DNA from: Peribacillus deserti
GTDB taxonomy: Bacteria > Bacillota > Bacilli > Bacillales > DSM-1321
Length of the DNA stretch: 64,000 nucleotides
Direction of reading: 5' to 3'
Assembly: GCF_016909175.1 (NCBI RefSeq)
Contig: NZ_JAFBFI010000008.1
Location: 1-64,000 of the forward strand
The notes below the pieces were generated by a model that saw nothing but the letters and a program-made list of their open reading frames with translations, was not told the DNA's origin and did not search any database. A program made the position numbers and the translations under genes. Shown in pieces: positions 8,740-21,981 of the stretch (positions within the stretch are counted from its first letter, which is position 1; each line of letters begins with the position of its first letter).

Positions 8740-9422
8740 AATTTGCAGTCATCGTGTTTCCCGGTTCTAACTGTGATGTAGATATGTTCCACGCGATTAA
8801 GGATGAGCTGGGTGCTGAAGCAGAATATGTATGGCACTCAGAAGGAAGCCTTGACGGGTACGATGGAGTTCTTCTTCCAGGAGGATTTTCGTATGGTGAC
8901 TATCTTCGCTCCGGCGCGATTGCGCGCTTCTCAAATGTGATGAATGAAGTAGTCAAGGCGGCTGAAGCCGGCAAACCTGTTCTGGGAGTATGCAATGGAT
9001 TTCAGATCCTTTTGGAAGCTGGACTGCTTCCCGGCGCTATGCGCAGGAATCAGAATCTGAAGTTTATGTGCCGTACTGTTCAATTAAAAGTAGAAAATGC
9101 AGATACCCTTTTTACACTTGGTTACGAGCAGGGTGAAGTGATTCAGATTCCAATTGCGCATGGAGAAGGCAATTATTATTGTAATGAAGAAACGCTTATA
9201 AAGCTTGAAGAGAACAAACAGATTGCGTTTACCTATCATGGGGAGAACCCGAACGGAAGCCTGGCAGATATTGCTGGCATCACAAATGAAAAAGGCAACG
9301 TTCTTGGAATGATGCCTCACCCTGAACGTGCCGTGGATACTCTTTTAGGCAGTGCTGATGGGTTAAGGCTGTTTCAATCGATAGTAAAACATTGGAGGGA
9401 ATCTCATGTCGTTATTGCTTGA
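8736..9422 (+). CDS. purQ: Phosphoribosylformylglycinamidine synthase subunit PurQ (glutaminase)
   Basis: PurQ is a class I glutamine amidotransferase that releases ammonia for PurL. In 228 residues it has the nucleophile elbow GVCNGFQ with Cys86 and the MMPHPER motif with His195 and Glu197, completing the triad. The start is GTG 8736, whose bases overlap the TGA of purS, with GAGGAGGTAG as ribosome site. It overlaps purL by 17 bases. Confidence 0.96.
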   Translation: MKFAVIVFPGSNCDVDMFHAIKDELGAEAEYVWHSEGSLDGYDGVLLPGGFSYGDYLRSGAIARFSNVMNEVVKAAEAGKPVLGVCNGFQILLEAGLLPGAMRRNQNLKFMCRTVQLKVENADTLFTLGYEQGEVIQIPIAHGEGNYYCNEETLIKLEENKQIAFTYHGENPNGSLADIAGITNEKGNVLGMMPHPERAVDTLLGSADGLRLFQSIVKHWRESHVVIA

Positions 9423-11628
9423 ACCAAATCCTGAATTAATCAAATCAGAAAGAATTTATGCAGAAATGGGATTATCGGATGATGAATTTGCGATGGTTGA
9501 GAATACCCTTGGCCGTCTTCCTAACTATACAGAGCTTGGATTGTTTTCGGTTATGTGGTCTGAGCATTGCAGCTACAAAAACTCAAAACCCGTATTAAGA
9601 AAATTTCCGACTACTGGAGAAAAAGTGCTGCAAGGTCCAGGCGAGGGTGCCGGAATTGTGGATATCGGCGATAATCAGGCGGTTGTTTTCAAGATAGAAA
9701 GCCATAACCATCCATCGGCTATTGAGCCGTATCAGGGTGCTGCTACAGGTGTAGGCGGAATTATCCGTGATGTATTTTCTATGGGTGCCCGCCCGATCGC
9801 ACTTCTTAATTCCCTTCGTTTTGGGGAGCTTAAGTCAGCTAGAGGTAAATATTTATTTAAAGAAGTGGTAGCTGGTATTGCTGGATACGGAAACTGCATC
9901 GGGATTCCAACTGTCGGCGGGGAAATACAGTTTGATTCTTCCTATGAAGGAAACCCGCTTGTTAACGCTATGTGCGTCGGGCTTATTAATCACGAAGATA
10001 TTAAAAAAGGCCAGGCTCACGGTGTAGGAAATACCGTTATGTATGTCGGCGCTAAAACAGGGCGCGACGGCATCCATGGGGCAACGTTTGCTTCTGAGGA
10101 ACTGACTGATGCCTCGGAAGAAAAACGCCCGGCAGTGCAAGTGGGAGATCCATTTATGGAGAAACTTCTTCTTGAAGCTTGTCTGGAACTGATCCATTCA
10201 GATGCCCTCATTGGCATACAGGATATGGGAGCAGCAGGTCTTACAAGCTCTTCTGCTGAAATGGCAAGTAAAGCCGGATCTGGTATTGAAATGAACCTGG
10301 ATCTTGTGCCGCAGCGGGAGACAGGTATGTCAGCTTACGAAATGATGCTTTCTGAATCTCAGGAACGCATGCTGATTGTTGTCACGAAAGGCCGTGAACA
10401 AGAAATCGTAGATTTATTTTCTAAATATGAATTAGAAGCGGTATCGATTGGAACCGTTACAGATGACCAAAAGCTCCGCCTGGTTCACAAAGGGGAAGTA
10501 GTGGCAGATGTACCGGTTGATGCACTTGCAGAAGAGGCCCCTGTTTACAACAAGCCATCGTCTGAACCGGCATTTTACCGCGAGTTTCAGGAAATGGAGG
10601 TTTCCGCTCCAGTTATAGAAGATTATTCTGAAACGTTGAAAAATCTGCTGTCCCAGCCGACTATCGCTAGTAAAGAATGGGTCTATGATCAATACGATTA
10701 TATGGTGAGGACCAATACGGTTGTCGCGCCAGGGTCAGATGCAGCGGTTGTCAGGATCCGTGAAACGAATAAGGCGCTGGCTATGACGACTGATTGTAAT
10801 TCCCGATACTTGTACCTTGATCCTGAGGCCGGCGGTAAAATTGCTGTAGCGGAAGCAGCACGGAATATTGTCTGCTCAGGAGCCGAGCCGCTGGCGATTA
10901 CGGACTGCTTGAACTTCGGAAACCCGGAGAAGCCTGAGATTTTCTGGCAGATTGAAAAAGCCGTTGATGGCATGAGTGAGGCCTGCCGGACTTTAAGCAC
11001 TCCGGTTATTGGCGGAAATGTTTCCCTTTATAACGAAACAAATGGGGAAGCGGTATATCCTACCCCTGTTGTAGGGATGGTTGGATTAGTCCATGATGTT
11101 AGACATATCACGACTCAAAGCTTTAAACAGTCAGGGGATCTTATATATGTAATTGGTGAAACAAAAGAAGAGTTTGGCGGAAGCGAGCTCCAGAAAATGC
11201 TGTCTGGCAAAATTTTTGGAAAAGCTCCTGAAATTGACCTTGAGGTTGAACTGAAAAGGCAGAAACAGCTGCTTACAGCAATTCAAGGCGGCTTAGTGGC
11301 ATCAGCGCATGACATAGCTGAAGGCGGTTTTGCGGTTGCGGTTGCAGAATCTTTATTTGGAGAAAAGCAATTAGGTGCAGATGTAACGATTTCTGGCCAT
11401 GCAGCGGCAGCGCTTTTCAGCGAAACACAGTCCCGCTTCCTGATTTCAGTACGTCCGGAGAATCAAACAGAATTTGAAGAGCTAGTAGAGGATGCGAATT
11501 TGATCGGTAAAGTTACGGATGTACCAGAATTAACGATTTCTGACAGCGGCCGCCAGCCAATTGTAACTGAGAGCGTAAACGAATTATTTACAGCTTGGAA
11601 AGGAGCAATCCCATGCTTGCTGAGTTAA
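9406..11628 (+). CDS. purL: Phosphoribosylformylglycinamidine synthase subunit PurL
   Basis: This is the synthetase subunit of small-type FGAM synthase (740 residues), which uses ATP and PurQ-derived ammonia to convert FGAR to FGAM. It has two tandem AIR-synthase-like halves. The first contains [11 protein letters not shown] (about 52-62) and the ATP/metal-binding [19 protein letters not shown] (about 97-115). The glutaminase domain of the long Gram-negative enzyme is absent and is supplied by PurQ and PurS. Its 3' end overlaps purF by 16 bases. Confidence 0.97.
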   Translation: MSLLLEPNPELIKSERIYAEMGLSDDEFAMVENTLGRLPNYTELGLFSVMWSEHCSYKNSKPVLRKFPTTGEKVLQGPGEGAGIVDIGDNQAVVFKIESHNHPSAIEPYQGAATGVGGIIRDVFSMGARPIALLNSLRFGELKSARGKYLFKEVVAGIAGYGNCIGIPTVGGEIQFDSSYEGNPLVNAMCVGLINHEDIKKGQAHGVGNTVMYVGAKTGRDGIHGATFASEELTDASEEKRPAVQVGDPFMEKLLLEACLELIHSDALIGIQDMGAAGLTSSSAEMASKAGSGIEMNLDLVPQRETGMSAYEMMLSESQERMLIVVTKGREQEIVDLFSKYELEAVSIGTVTDDQKLRLVHKGEVVADVPVDALAEEAPVYNKPSSEPAFYREFQEMEVSAPVIEDYSETLKNLLSQPTIASKEWVYDQYDYMVRTNTVVAPGSDAAVVRIRETNKALAMTTDCNSRYLYLDPEAGGKIAVAEAARNIVCSGAEPLAITDCLNFGNPEKPEIFWQIEKAVDGMSEACRTLSTPVIGGNVSLYNETNGEAVYPTPVVGMVGLVHDVRHITTQSFKQSGDLIYVIGETKEEFGGSELQKMLSGKIFGKAPEIDLEVELKRQKQLLTAIQGGLVASAHDIAEGGFAVAVAESLFGEKQLGADVTISGHAAAALFSETQSRFLISVRPENQTEFEELVEDANLIGKVTDVPELTISDSGRQPIVTESVNELFTAWKGAIPCLLS

Positions 11629-13016
11629 AGGGCTTGAATGAAGAATGCGGTGTTTTTGGAGTCTGGGGACATCCGGATGCGGCACAAATCACGTATTATG
11701 GCCTGCATGCTTTGCAGCATCGAGGGCAGGAAGGCGCTGGCATTGTTGTCAAAGATGAAACCGGCCTAAAGTGTGTGAAAGGTGAAGGGCTGGTGACCGA
11801 GGTTTTTAGTTCCGATAAGATTGAGCAGTTAAACGGTACAGCTGCCATCGGGCATGTGCGCTATGCAACAGCTGGAGGGGGCGGCCTTGAAAATGTGCAG
11901 CCGCTCTTGTTCCGTTCTCAAACAGGAAGCCTTGCCATCGCACATAACGGGAACCTGGTGAACGCGACTCACCTGAAGCACCAGCTTGAGGGGCAGGGAA
12001 GTATTTTTCAAACAACCTCGGATACAGAGGTTCTTGCTCACTTAATTAAACGTTCAGGATTTTCGGACCTGAAAGAAAAGAAGAAAAATGCTCTAAGCAT
12101 GCTAAAGGGAGCTTACGCTTTTCTGACCATGACAGAAAACGAACTAATAGTGGCATTAGATCCAAATGGCCTGCGTCCCCTTTCGCTCGGGCGCCTAGGC
12201 GGAGCCTATGTTCTTGCATCTGAAACCTGTGCTCTTGACATTGTAGGCGCTGAATTTTTAAGGGATGTTCAGCCTGGTGAAATTCTTCTCATTAATGATG
12301 AAGGCATCAAGTCTGAGCGCTTCGCGATGAATGTTAACCGTTCAATGTGTACCATGGAATATATTTATTTTTCCCGTCCGGATAGCAATGTGGATGGAAT
12401 CAATGTTCATACAGCAAGAAAAAATCTGGGCAAGCAGCTTGCGCTCGAAGTACCGATTGAAGCTGATGTAGTAACAGGTGTGCCTGATTCAAGTATTTCT
12501 GTTGCTATCGGCTATGCGGAAGCGACCGGAATTCCTTATGAAATGGGTCTGATCAAAAACCGTTATGTCGGAAGAACGTTTATTCAGCCTTCACAGTCAT
12601 TGCGCGAGCAGGGTGTGAAAATGAAATTGGCACCTGTCCGCGGAGTAGTTGAAGGAAAACGGGTTGTTATGGTGGATGACTCTATAGTACGGGGAACAAC
12701 AAGCAGGCGAATCGTAAATATGCTGAAAGAAGCTGGCGCAACAGAGGTGCATGTGGTCATCAGTTCTCCTCCCATTATTAACCCTTGTTTTTACGGAATT
12801 GATACATCATCAAGGGAGGAGCTTATCGCTTCATCTAACTCTGTGGAAGAAATCCGAGAGCTTATAGGAGCAGATTCCTTAACATTCCTTTCCGTGGAGG
12901 GCACGATCAAAGCAATCGGACGACCATTTGAAGGAGGGGGCCAATGTATGGCCTGCTTCAACGGCAAATATCCGACCGAAATATACGAAGAACTAGAAAA
13001 CTACCAAAAATGCTGA
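11613..13016 (+). CDS. purF: Amidophosphoribosyltransferase (PurF)
   Basis: PurF makes phosphoribosylamine from PRPP and glutamine, the first committed step. ATG 11613, after AAAGGAG, is the start; an upstream in-frame TTG is not. The first 11 residues are a propeptide ending in NEE, and Cys12 becomes the N-terminal nucleophile after cleavage, as in B. subtilis. The PRPP loop is [14 protein letters not shown]. Cysteines in [14 protein letters not shown] and GQCMACF fit the ligands of the [4Fe-4S] cluster that confers oxygen sensitivity and turnover. The length of 467 residues is normal. Confidence 0.97.
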   Translation: MLAELKGLNEECGVFGVWGHPDAAQITYYGLHALQHRGQEGAGIVVKDETGLKCVKGEGLVTEVFSSDKIEQLNGTAAIGHVRYATAGGGGLENVQPLLFRSQTGSLAIAHNGNLVNATHLKHQLEGQGSIFQTTSDTEVLAHLIKRSGFSDLKEKKKNALSMLKGAYAFLTMTENELIVALDPNGLRPLSLGRLGGAYVLASETCALDIVGAEFLRDVQPGEILLINDEGIKSERFAMNVNRSMCTMEYIYFSRPDSNVDGINVHTARKNLGKQLALEVPIEADVVTGVPDSSISVAIGYAEATGIPYEMGLIKNRYVGRTFIQPSQSLREQGVKMKLAPVRGVVEGKRVVMVDDSIVRGTTSRRIVNMLKEAGATEVHVVISSPPIINPCFYGIDTSSREELIASSNSVEEIRELIGADSLTFLSVEGTIKAIGRPFEGGGQCMACFNGKYPTEIYEELENYQKC

Positions 13017-13089
13017 TTGGCTTATGACCTCGAGGGTCTAGGCGCTCGAGTTATATTCAAAACCTAGTAGAAAAACAGGAGGTCCTTCA

Positions 13090-14127
13090 ATGGCTAATGC
13101 ATATAAAGCGGCAGGAGTGGATATAGAAGCAGGGTATGAGGCTGTTAATCGGATGAAGAAGCATGTGAAGCGAACGATGAGGCCTGAGGTGCTGAGCGGG
13201 CTGGGAGGGTTTGGCGGTATGTTCGATTTATCTGCTCTTCAGCTAAAGGAGCCGGTCCTTGTTTCAGGTACCGATGGGGTCGGGACTAAACTGATGCTTG
13301 CTTTCATGCTGGATAAACACGATACGATTGGCATTGACTGTGTGGCCATGTGTGTCAATGATATTGTCGTACAAGGTGCAGAGCCTATCTACTTTCTTGA
13401 TTACATTGCCTGCGGGAAAGCAGAACCAGCGAAAATAGAGGCAATTGTTAAGGGGATATCAGATGGATGTGAACAAGCTGGCTGCGCGCTGGTCGGCGGC
13501 GAGACAGCTGAAATGCCTGGAATGTACGATGAGGAAGAATATGATCTTGCAGGGTTTGCTGTAGGGGCAGTTGAAAAGTCCAAGCTTGTGACTGGAAAAG
13601 AAATTTCGGCGGGTGACATTCTGATCGGACTATCTTCAAGCGGCATCCACAGCAACGGGTATTCACTTGTTCGTAAAATACTGCTTCAAGATCACAGTTT
13701 ACATCTCGAGGATTATGTAGAAGAACTTGGATGTACATTAGGCGAAGAACTCCTCCGCCCGACTAAAATCTACGTTAAGACAATTGTCGAATCACTAAAG
13801 AGCTATTCCATAACAGGCATGGCCCATATTACAGGCGGCGGATTTATTGAAAATATACCAAGAATGCTTACAGATGGACTCGGAACAGAAATACAAAAAG
13901 GAAGCTGGGATGTTAACCCTATCTTTACCTTTCTTCAGGAAAAAGGAAATCTAAAAGAAGAGGAAATGTTTAATATTTTCAATATGGGTATCGGTATGGT
14001 GATTTCAGTTAAAGCAGAGGAAGCAGCAGATCTGGCAGACTTTTTTAATGCCAATGGCGAAAAGGCATATGTGATTGGAAAAGTCGTACAAGGTGAAGGT
14101 GTTTCCTTTACAGGAGAGATTGTATGA
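13090..14127 (+). CDS. purM: Phosphoribosylformylglycinamidine cyclo-ligase (AIR synthetase)
   Basis: PurM closes the imidazole ring, converting FGAM to AIR with ATP. The 345-residue protein has [14 protein letters not shown], the conserved [22 protein letters not shown], the glycine-rich [11 protein letters not shown] and the C-terminal [16 protein letters not shown]. An AGGAGGTCC ribosome site precedes ATG 13090. The stop overlaps the purN start (ATGA). Confidence 0.97.
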   Translation: MANAYKAAGVDIEAGYEAVNRMKKHVKRTMRPEVLSGLGGFGGMFDLSALQLKEPVLVSGTDGVGTKLMLAFMLDKHDTIGIDCVAMCVNDIVVQGAEPIYFLDYIACGKAEPAKIEAIVKGISDGCEQAGCALVGGETAEMPGMYDEEEYDLAGFAVGAVEKSKLVTGKEISAGDILIGLSSSGIHSNGYSLVRKILLQDHSLHLEDYVEELGCTLGEELLRPTKIYVKTIVESLKSYSITGMAHITGGGFIENIPRMLTDGLGTEIQKGSWDVNPIFTFLQEKGNLKEEEMFNIFNMGIGMVISVKAEEAADLADFFNANGEKAYVIGKVVQGEGVSFTGEIV

Positions 14128-14710
14128 GAAAAATAGCGGTATTTGCATCTGGAAGCGGCAGCAACTTTGAATCGATAGCAAATGCAATACAAGTAAAGCA
14201 GCTTAATGCGGAAATCAGCCTGCTTGTATGTGATAATCCAAAAGCATATGTTATTCAAAGGGCGAAACAGCAACAAATACCAGCCTTTATTTTTTCGCCA
14301 AAGGATTATGAAAATAAAGAGGCCTTTGAAACGAGAATTCTAGATAAATTGGAAGAATATCAGGTGGATTTCATTGTCCTGGCTGGATATATGAGATTAA
14401 TAGGATCCACTTTGCTATCAGCCTATTCAAAAAGGATCGTTAATATTCATCCATCACTGCTGCCATCTTTTCCAGGCAAAGATGCAATTGGCCAGGCCTT
14501 TCAAGCAGGTGTGAAAGTAACGGGGGTAACGGTCCATTTTGTAGACGAAGGGATGGATACGGGCCCGATTATTGCACAAAAAGCCGTCGATGTTCGGAAT
14601 GGCGATACAAGGGATACACTGCAGGCTAGAATACAGGAAGTAGAGCACCGCTTATTTCCAGCAGTACTGCAGGAGCTATTACAAAAGCAACTTATGGAGG
14701 GATTACAGGA

Positions 14711-14729
<19 letters not shown>
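14124..14729 (+). CDS. purN: Phosphoribosylglycinamide formyltransferase (folate-dependent)
   Basis: PurN transfers a formyl group from 10-formyl-THF to GAR. The 201-residue protein shows [10 protein letters not shown] at the N-terminus, [13 protein letters not shown] with the catalytic Asn and His, and [16 protein letters not shown] with the catalytic Asp. The start ATG overlaps the purM stop codon. No formate-dependent PurT is seen nearby. Confidence 0.96.
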
Positions 14730-17540
<2,811 letters not shown>

Positions 17541-17549
17541 ACCACCAAT

Positions 17550-17593
17550 AAAGAGCGGATCCGAGCCAGCAGCTTAAGGATCCGCTCTTTTTT
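17550..17593 (+). terminator. Terminator of the pur operon
   Basis: A perfect 13-bp stem (17550-17562 with 17578-17590) containing GAGCGGATCC is followed by an interrupted T run. Confidence 0.93.
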
Positions 17594-17652
17594 CTTTTAA
17601 AGAAGAAATCCAGAATAAAAAAGCTGCTTTAATAAAAGCATAAATATAACAT

Positions 17653-17701
17653 GGGGATCATTTACCCCCTTCAGCCGGGATCTTTGACAGAATTAAGGGG
17701 G
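17653..17701 (+). promoter_or_regulatory. Leader with two mutually exclusive hairpins at the ribosome site
   Basis: GGGG at 17653-17656 can pair with CCCC at 17665-17668. The same C run plus TT (17665-17671) can instead pair with AAGGGGG at 17695-17701, the Shine-Dalgarno of the next gene. One fold hides the ribosome site and the other frees it. This is a reading of complementarity only. Confidence 0.35.
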
Positions 17702-17712
17702 AGAAGCAGCCA

Positions 17713-20700
17713 TTGAAAAAGCTATGTGTACTTTTCAGCGTTATGATTGCGCTGACTGTTATAGGAAAAAGCCATGTCACTTATGGCCGGACAGCCGTTC
17801 CCGGAATTCCAGGCTCTGATCTATTCTTTCCTGATATTTTAATTACAGAAATATCTGCAAATCCATCAAAAGGAAACAGCCGCGGTGAGGGCTATGAATT
17901 TATAGAACTATATAATAATACTAACCGTCCCGTTAACATTAAGGATTACAATATAAAATGCCAAATGCCGGATGGAACTTTTGAGCAGTGGGACATTACC
18001 GAAGACCGGCGGATCAAGCCGAAACAAACGGTTGTCATCTGGGCCAAAAATAGTGACAGCTATAAAAAAAGAGGAGAGCTTACTCATTCGGATTTTAACC
18101 GTCATTATAGAGCTTCCCTTAGCAAAGAAAATTTAGTGAGTGCCGAGGCAAGCGGAATGTCGAATATTCATGACCGCACCATTTCTGTGACAACAGATTC
18201 TGGAAATACACTTGTGACAGCCTCCTATATAGCTGGTGCTTTATCTTCAGTCACGCCCAACGGGGCTTCCTTATTATATGAGTATCCAAAGGATGGTTCT
18301 TCTTCAATGGTCAAACGGGGGATATCGGATATTCCCGGGCCAGGGAAAATCAATAAAGGGCAGGTTCCTGAACAAGTGAATAAAATTATCGATTATATGC
18401 TTCCGTCGGTGACACCGATAAAGCCCAAAACTGAAATTCCTGAACGTACGGATCTGCCTATTTCTTTTCAAATTGAGGATGACCGGTTTATCCAGCGAGC
18501 TACATTATTTTATAAACGGCATCAGGATCGATCATTTACCGAAGCAAATTTATCAGCTACAGAGTTAAATAACTTTTCATATGTTGTTTCACGCTTTGAT
18601 GTATTCGCTTCTAATCCGACTTTTGATTATTATCTGGAGGTTTCAGATGGATATCATACGATTAAATATCCAGCTGACGGATATCTATCCGTTATAGTCG
18701 GAAACCCTTCTACATATAAACCCTTTAAAAAGGGTATGTCTCTTACAAATGACAGTATATTGAGCGGAACGAAACATGTAGAGGTCCATAAAAATAGGGC
18801 ACAGGATGAAGTTAAACTTTATAAGAACGGCAGCCCTCTGAATACGAAAGCCACATTAAGCCGGCCGCCGACTCTTGTTTTTGAAGCGAATAATATTAAA
18901 GAAGGATATAAGAACGGACTTTTTGCCGGAAACAGTAAAATTAAAATACTAGAACCCACTCACGGCTCTTTTGGCCCCTTTGAGATTATGATCCCTCTTG
19001 AGAACATTAAACGAGGGAAGAATGAATTTACTGTAAGAGCTGGAAGCAGGAATACGTATTACGTTAGTGATGATCCAATCGTTAGAAGCCAGCTCAATAA
19101 CTTTGAAATCAAAAATGTAAAGCTGCTGCTGGGTGATGGCAGCATCATAAGGCCAAAGGAAGTTATCGCAGATTATGGCGATGGCAAGGAATTAAAAGAA
19201 ATTTACAAAGATCAAAGAATCTACCCTTTGGGCCATGGAAACCCAAGGCGGCAGGCTAATCAATCGACTAAAGCCAGCCTCCGCCGCTTTGTGTTCCATA
19301 TTCCTCCGGAAAAGTTTCTTACAGAAAGGGCTTCTATTAATACTAGAAACTATACGGATGGGCGATACAACTTTAAAGCAGTGATAAATGGCACGGAACA
19401 ATATGAAGCAAATCCTAAGTTTGATAATACAGCACCGGAAATCACCATCAAATCCTTGTCCGAAGGCCATACATACAAAGGAACCTTTACGATAGATGCA
19501 GAAGCTAAGGACTGGGTTTCCAAGTGGTCGTCATTACAGGCGGTCTTAGATGGAAAGAAGATTAAGCTTCCCTATACTACTTCATCCGGTCAATTAAAGA
19601 AGGGGAAACATCATGTTATTTTTACCGCTTCTGATGCTGTCGGAAATGTCAGCAGAATAATGTTCCGCTTCAAAGTGGTGAATGAAGACCCTATTATAAA
19701 GGGTACCGTTTTCCCCCGGAACGACTCGAATGACGTTCGTCTCGATACCAGGCTCTCGGTAAAAGTGAATGATCCAACTAAAGATAATGTGAAAGCCATT
19801 TTTTATAGGGCTGACAGATATGATTACACGAAGGAAAATAACAAAATAAAAGGATTTTTTAATATTGCAGATCGTGAGCCGCCAATTGAGCTTGAGGCCG
19901 CCGGAGAAAAAGAAATCGAAGGCTTAGAAGAAAGAAAGCTAAGCAAAATGGATAAACAATATCTGATTACTAAATCAAATCAAGGGTTTCCATACCAGAG
20001 ATTTGAAATACCCATTGAAGAAAATATATCTAAAGTCAGCGAGGTTGAACTTGAATGGACAGGACATTCCTATAGCGGCAGGCGTGTTACCATGTATGCC
20101 TGGAACCACAAACGCTACAAATGGGAAGCCCTGACCTTTGGATATGGAGATAAAGATTTCACCTTAAAAGCTTCTTTAGACAAGAATAAGTATGTAAAGC
20201 ATCAAAGAGTTCAAGTATTGATTCAGGACCTGCCGGAAGCTGTAAACCAGAACTTTACTTTGTTGTGGATGTCTGATACACAATATTACTCTAGCACCTT
20301 TCCGTTCATTTTCCCAATTATGACCAATTGGGCTAAAAATCAATATGAGAAAGGCAATGCCGGTTATGTCATCCATACCGGCGATATCGTGGACTTCAGA
20401 TGGGACTTAAACCAATGGGATGTCGCGAGTAAAAGCATGGCTGCCCTGGATGCCGGCATGGTGCCATATGGTGTTACGGCTGGGAACCACGATTCAGGGT
20501 CCATATTTATTGATTATACAAACTACTGGAAATACTTTGGCCGAAACCGTTTTGCCAGCCAGCCTTCATACGGAGGGGACTTGAATAACAATGCCCATCA
20601 TTATGATTTAGTTTCTTTTGGCGGGCATGATTTTATCATCCTTTACCTGGGCTGGGGCGGAGAAACGGCCAGCGGCACAGTTACATGGGCAAATTCAATC

Positions 20701-21303
20701 TTGAAAAAATATTCTGACCGGAATGCAATCCTGGCCACACATGCTTATTTAGATATAAACGGCGAGCGGACCGCCAAAGGCCAGCTGATGTTTAATCAAT
20801 TGGTAAAACCAAACGAAAATGTGAAAGTCGTCCTAAGCGGGCATTACTTCGGGGCGAGCCGTCATATTGAAGAAATACCTGCTGGAAAAGGAAAAGTACG
20901 AAGAGTGATTGAAATGCTGGCTGATTACCAGGGAGGGCCTGAAGGCGGACAGGGATATATGAGGCTGCTGCAATTTGATCCGGCCAACAAACAATTGAGA
21001 GTAAAAACTTATTCCCCATACCTTGATCACTATAACTTTTTCGACAGTGGAACAGATGAATTTACCCTATCAAACGTTGAATTGATTCCTATGCATAAAC
21101 AGGTGGCCACGGACTATCTAACCCTTAATATCTATACGAACGAAAAAATAGGGGTAGATGAGAATGTAAAAAGCAGCCGGAAAGCGGCCATCCCTGTAAA
21201 GGGACTAAAACCCGGCGAGGATTATTACTGGTATGTCGAAGTAAGCGATAAGTATGGCGGAAAAGCAAAATCGCCTATTTGGAAGTTTTCAACCCGAAAA
21301 TAA
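17713..21303 (+). CDS. Secreted multidomain metallophosphoesterase with lamin-tail domain
   Basis: This is a 1196-residue exported protein starting at TTG 17713 after AAGGGGGAG. Residues 1-25 form a signal peptide. A lamin-tail-domain-like segment follows (about 37-140, ILITEISANPSK...GYEFIELYN). The middle is several Ig/cadherin-like beta-domains. A calcineurin-type metallophosphatase domain occupies about 850-1090: WMSDTQYY, HTGDIVD, AGNHDS, ATHAY and LSGHYFG supply the Asp/His/Asn metal ligands. A beta-sandwich ends the chain. No LPXTG or SLH anchor is visible. The substrate is unknown; extracellular phosphate scavenging or nucleotide hydrolysis is plausible. It stands alone between purD and yerA, with its own terminator. 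Confidence 0.85.
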   Translation: MKKLCVLFSVMIALTVIGKSHVTYGRTAVPGIPGSDLFFPDILITEISANPSKGNSRGEGYEFIELYNNTNRPVNIKDYNIKCQMPDGTFEQWDITEDRRIKPKQTVVIWAKNSDSYKKRGELTHSDFNRHYRASLSKENLVSAEASGMSNIHDRTISVTTDSGNTLVTASYIAGALSSVTPNGASLLYEYPKDGSSSMVKRGISDIPGPGKINKGQVPEQVNKIIDYMLPSVTPIKPKTEIPERTDLPISFQIEDDRFIQRATLFYKRHQDRSFTEANLSATELNNFSYVVSRFDVFASNPTFDYYLEVSDGYHTIKYPADGYLSVIVGNPSTYKPFKKGMSLTNDSILSGTKHVEVHKNRAQDEVKLYKNGSPLNTKATLSRPPTLVFEANNIKEGYKNGLFAGNSKIKILEPTHGSFGPFEIMIPLENIKRGKNEFTVRAGSRNTYYVSDDPIVRSQLNNFEIKNVKLLLGDGSIIRPKEVIADYGDGKELKEIYKDQRIYPLGHGNPRRQANQSTKASLRRFVFHIPPEKFLTERASINTRNYTDGRYNFKAVINGTEQYEANPKFDNTAPEITIKSLSEGHTYKGTFTIDAEAKDWVSKWSSLQAVLDGKKIKLPYTTSSGQLKKGKHHVIFTASDAVGNVSRIMFRFKVVNEDPIIKGTVFPRNDSNDVRLDTRLSVKVNDPTKDNVKAIFYRADRYDYTKENNKIKGFFNIADREPPIELEAAGEKEIEGLEERKLSKMDKQYLITKSNQGFPYQRFEIPIEENISKVSEVELEWTGHSYSGRRVTMYAWNHKRYKWEALTFGYGDKDFTLKASLDKNKYVKHQRVQVLIQDLPEAVNQNFTLLWMSDTQYYSSTFPFIFPIMTNWAKNQYEKGNAGYVIHTGDIVDFRWDLNQWDVASKSMAALDAGMVPYGVTAGNHDSGSIFIDYTNYWKYFGRNRFASQPSYGGDLNNNAHHYDLVSFGGHDFIILYLGWGGETASGTVTWANSILKKYSDRNAILATHAYLDINGERTAKGQLMFNQLVKPNENVKVVLSGHYFGASRHIEEIPAGKGKVRRVIEMLADYQGGPEGGQGYMRLLQFDPANKQLRVKTYSPYLDHYNFFDSGTDEFTLSNVELIPMHKQVATDYLTLNIYTNEKIGVDENVKSSRKAAIPVKGLKPGEDYYWYVEVSDKYGGKAKSPIWKFSTRK

Positions 21304-21312
21304 CATTATGCG

Positions 21313-21351
21313 AAAAAAGATCTTTGGTGCCGGGGCATCAGGGTCTTTTTT
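21313..21351 (+). terminator. Terminator of the metallophosphoesterase gene
   Basis: The A-rich/T-rich stem AAAAAGATC / GGTCTTTTT, with an inner GGTGCC/GGCATC helix, ends in six T. Confidence 0.85.
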
Positions 21352-21549
21352 ATGCAGTTAGAATGCGGTTATGAGGAAGTACGAGAATCTTATGGGTAAT
21401 TAGGAAGAGGACAATTCTACGGTGGTTGGAGCAGTACGAGAAAAAACTTAAAAAGCGGGGCAATTACCGGCGGGTTGTTTAGAACAATCGGGATCAAAGA
21501 ACGACGTTATTTTATACCTATTATCTTGGGCCGCTATAGTAAGCAGTAA

Positions 21550-21590
21550 AAAAGGGCAAACCATTCAGCAGATGGGTTGCCCTTTTCCTT
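21550..21590. terminator. Bidirectional terminator
   Basis: AAAGGGCAAMCCAT pairs with ATGGGTTGCCCTTT. T run on the plus strand and A run on the other side let it serve the minus-strand gene that ends here and read-through from the left. Confidence 0.8.
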
Positions 21591-21832
21591 TATTCCCGGT
21601 TATCCTGTTTATTTTGGCGGTTCATGTCCTGGCTTTGCTGCATGAGATCTGTTACCGGGCAATAGCGGACAATGCCTTCACCAATCTTCATTGCAGACAT
21701 CATAGCGACCATTAGATACCTGCTTCTATTCGGTTTTTTAGCCAATTTTGCAGTTGACCACGCCAGCATAGTGAATCCGCATGTAAGGCGTATTAAAGCA
21801 TTCACAATACCGATATTCGGTTTCACATTCAT
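21590..21832 (-). CDS. YgaP-like transmembrane domain protein (DUF2892)
   Basis: This 80-residue protein has the DUF2892 layout: an N-terminal MNVKPNIGIVNALIRLTCGF leading into a first membrane helix, then a second segment with IGEGIVRYCPVTDL. The chosen start at 21832 has AAAGGAG seven bases upstream; the longer frame merely reads through that ribosome site. In other bacteria this domain is fused to or accompanies rhodanese proteins; none is nearby. It faces the metallophosphoesterase gene and is divergent from yerA. Confidence 0.8.
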   Translation of the reverse strand: MNVKPNIGIVNALIRLTCGFTMLAWSTAKLAKKPNRSRYLMVAMMSAMKIGEGIVRYCPVTDLMQQSQDMNRQNKQDNRE

Positions 21833-21920
21833 AGTTAAGGACTCCTTTCTTAAAAAATTCACATTAAATCAGTAAAACTTTAATGTGCTAAATTAAAATA
21901 TGTGTTAGTATTTAATTAAA

Positions 21921-21935
21921 ATAAAACGCTTACAT
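21921..21935 (+). promoter_or_regulatory. cre-like site upstream of yerA
   Basis: The 15-mer at 21921-21935 contains AAAACGCTTACAT and differs from a strong cre site in only two outer positions. CcpA control of yerA, or of the divergent small membrane protein, is possible but unproven. Confidence 0.35.
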
Positions 21936-21981
21936 TTTCAGGATTAATGTGAATGTACGGTTTTCTGTAAGGAGAATGTTC

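Noticed and set aside
13029-13051. CTCGAG inverted repeat between purF and purM
   Set aside because: The six-base stem has no T run and lies inside an operon; it is too weak to call a terminator or attenuator.
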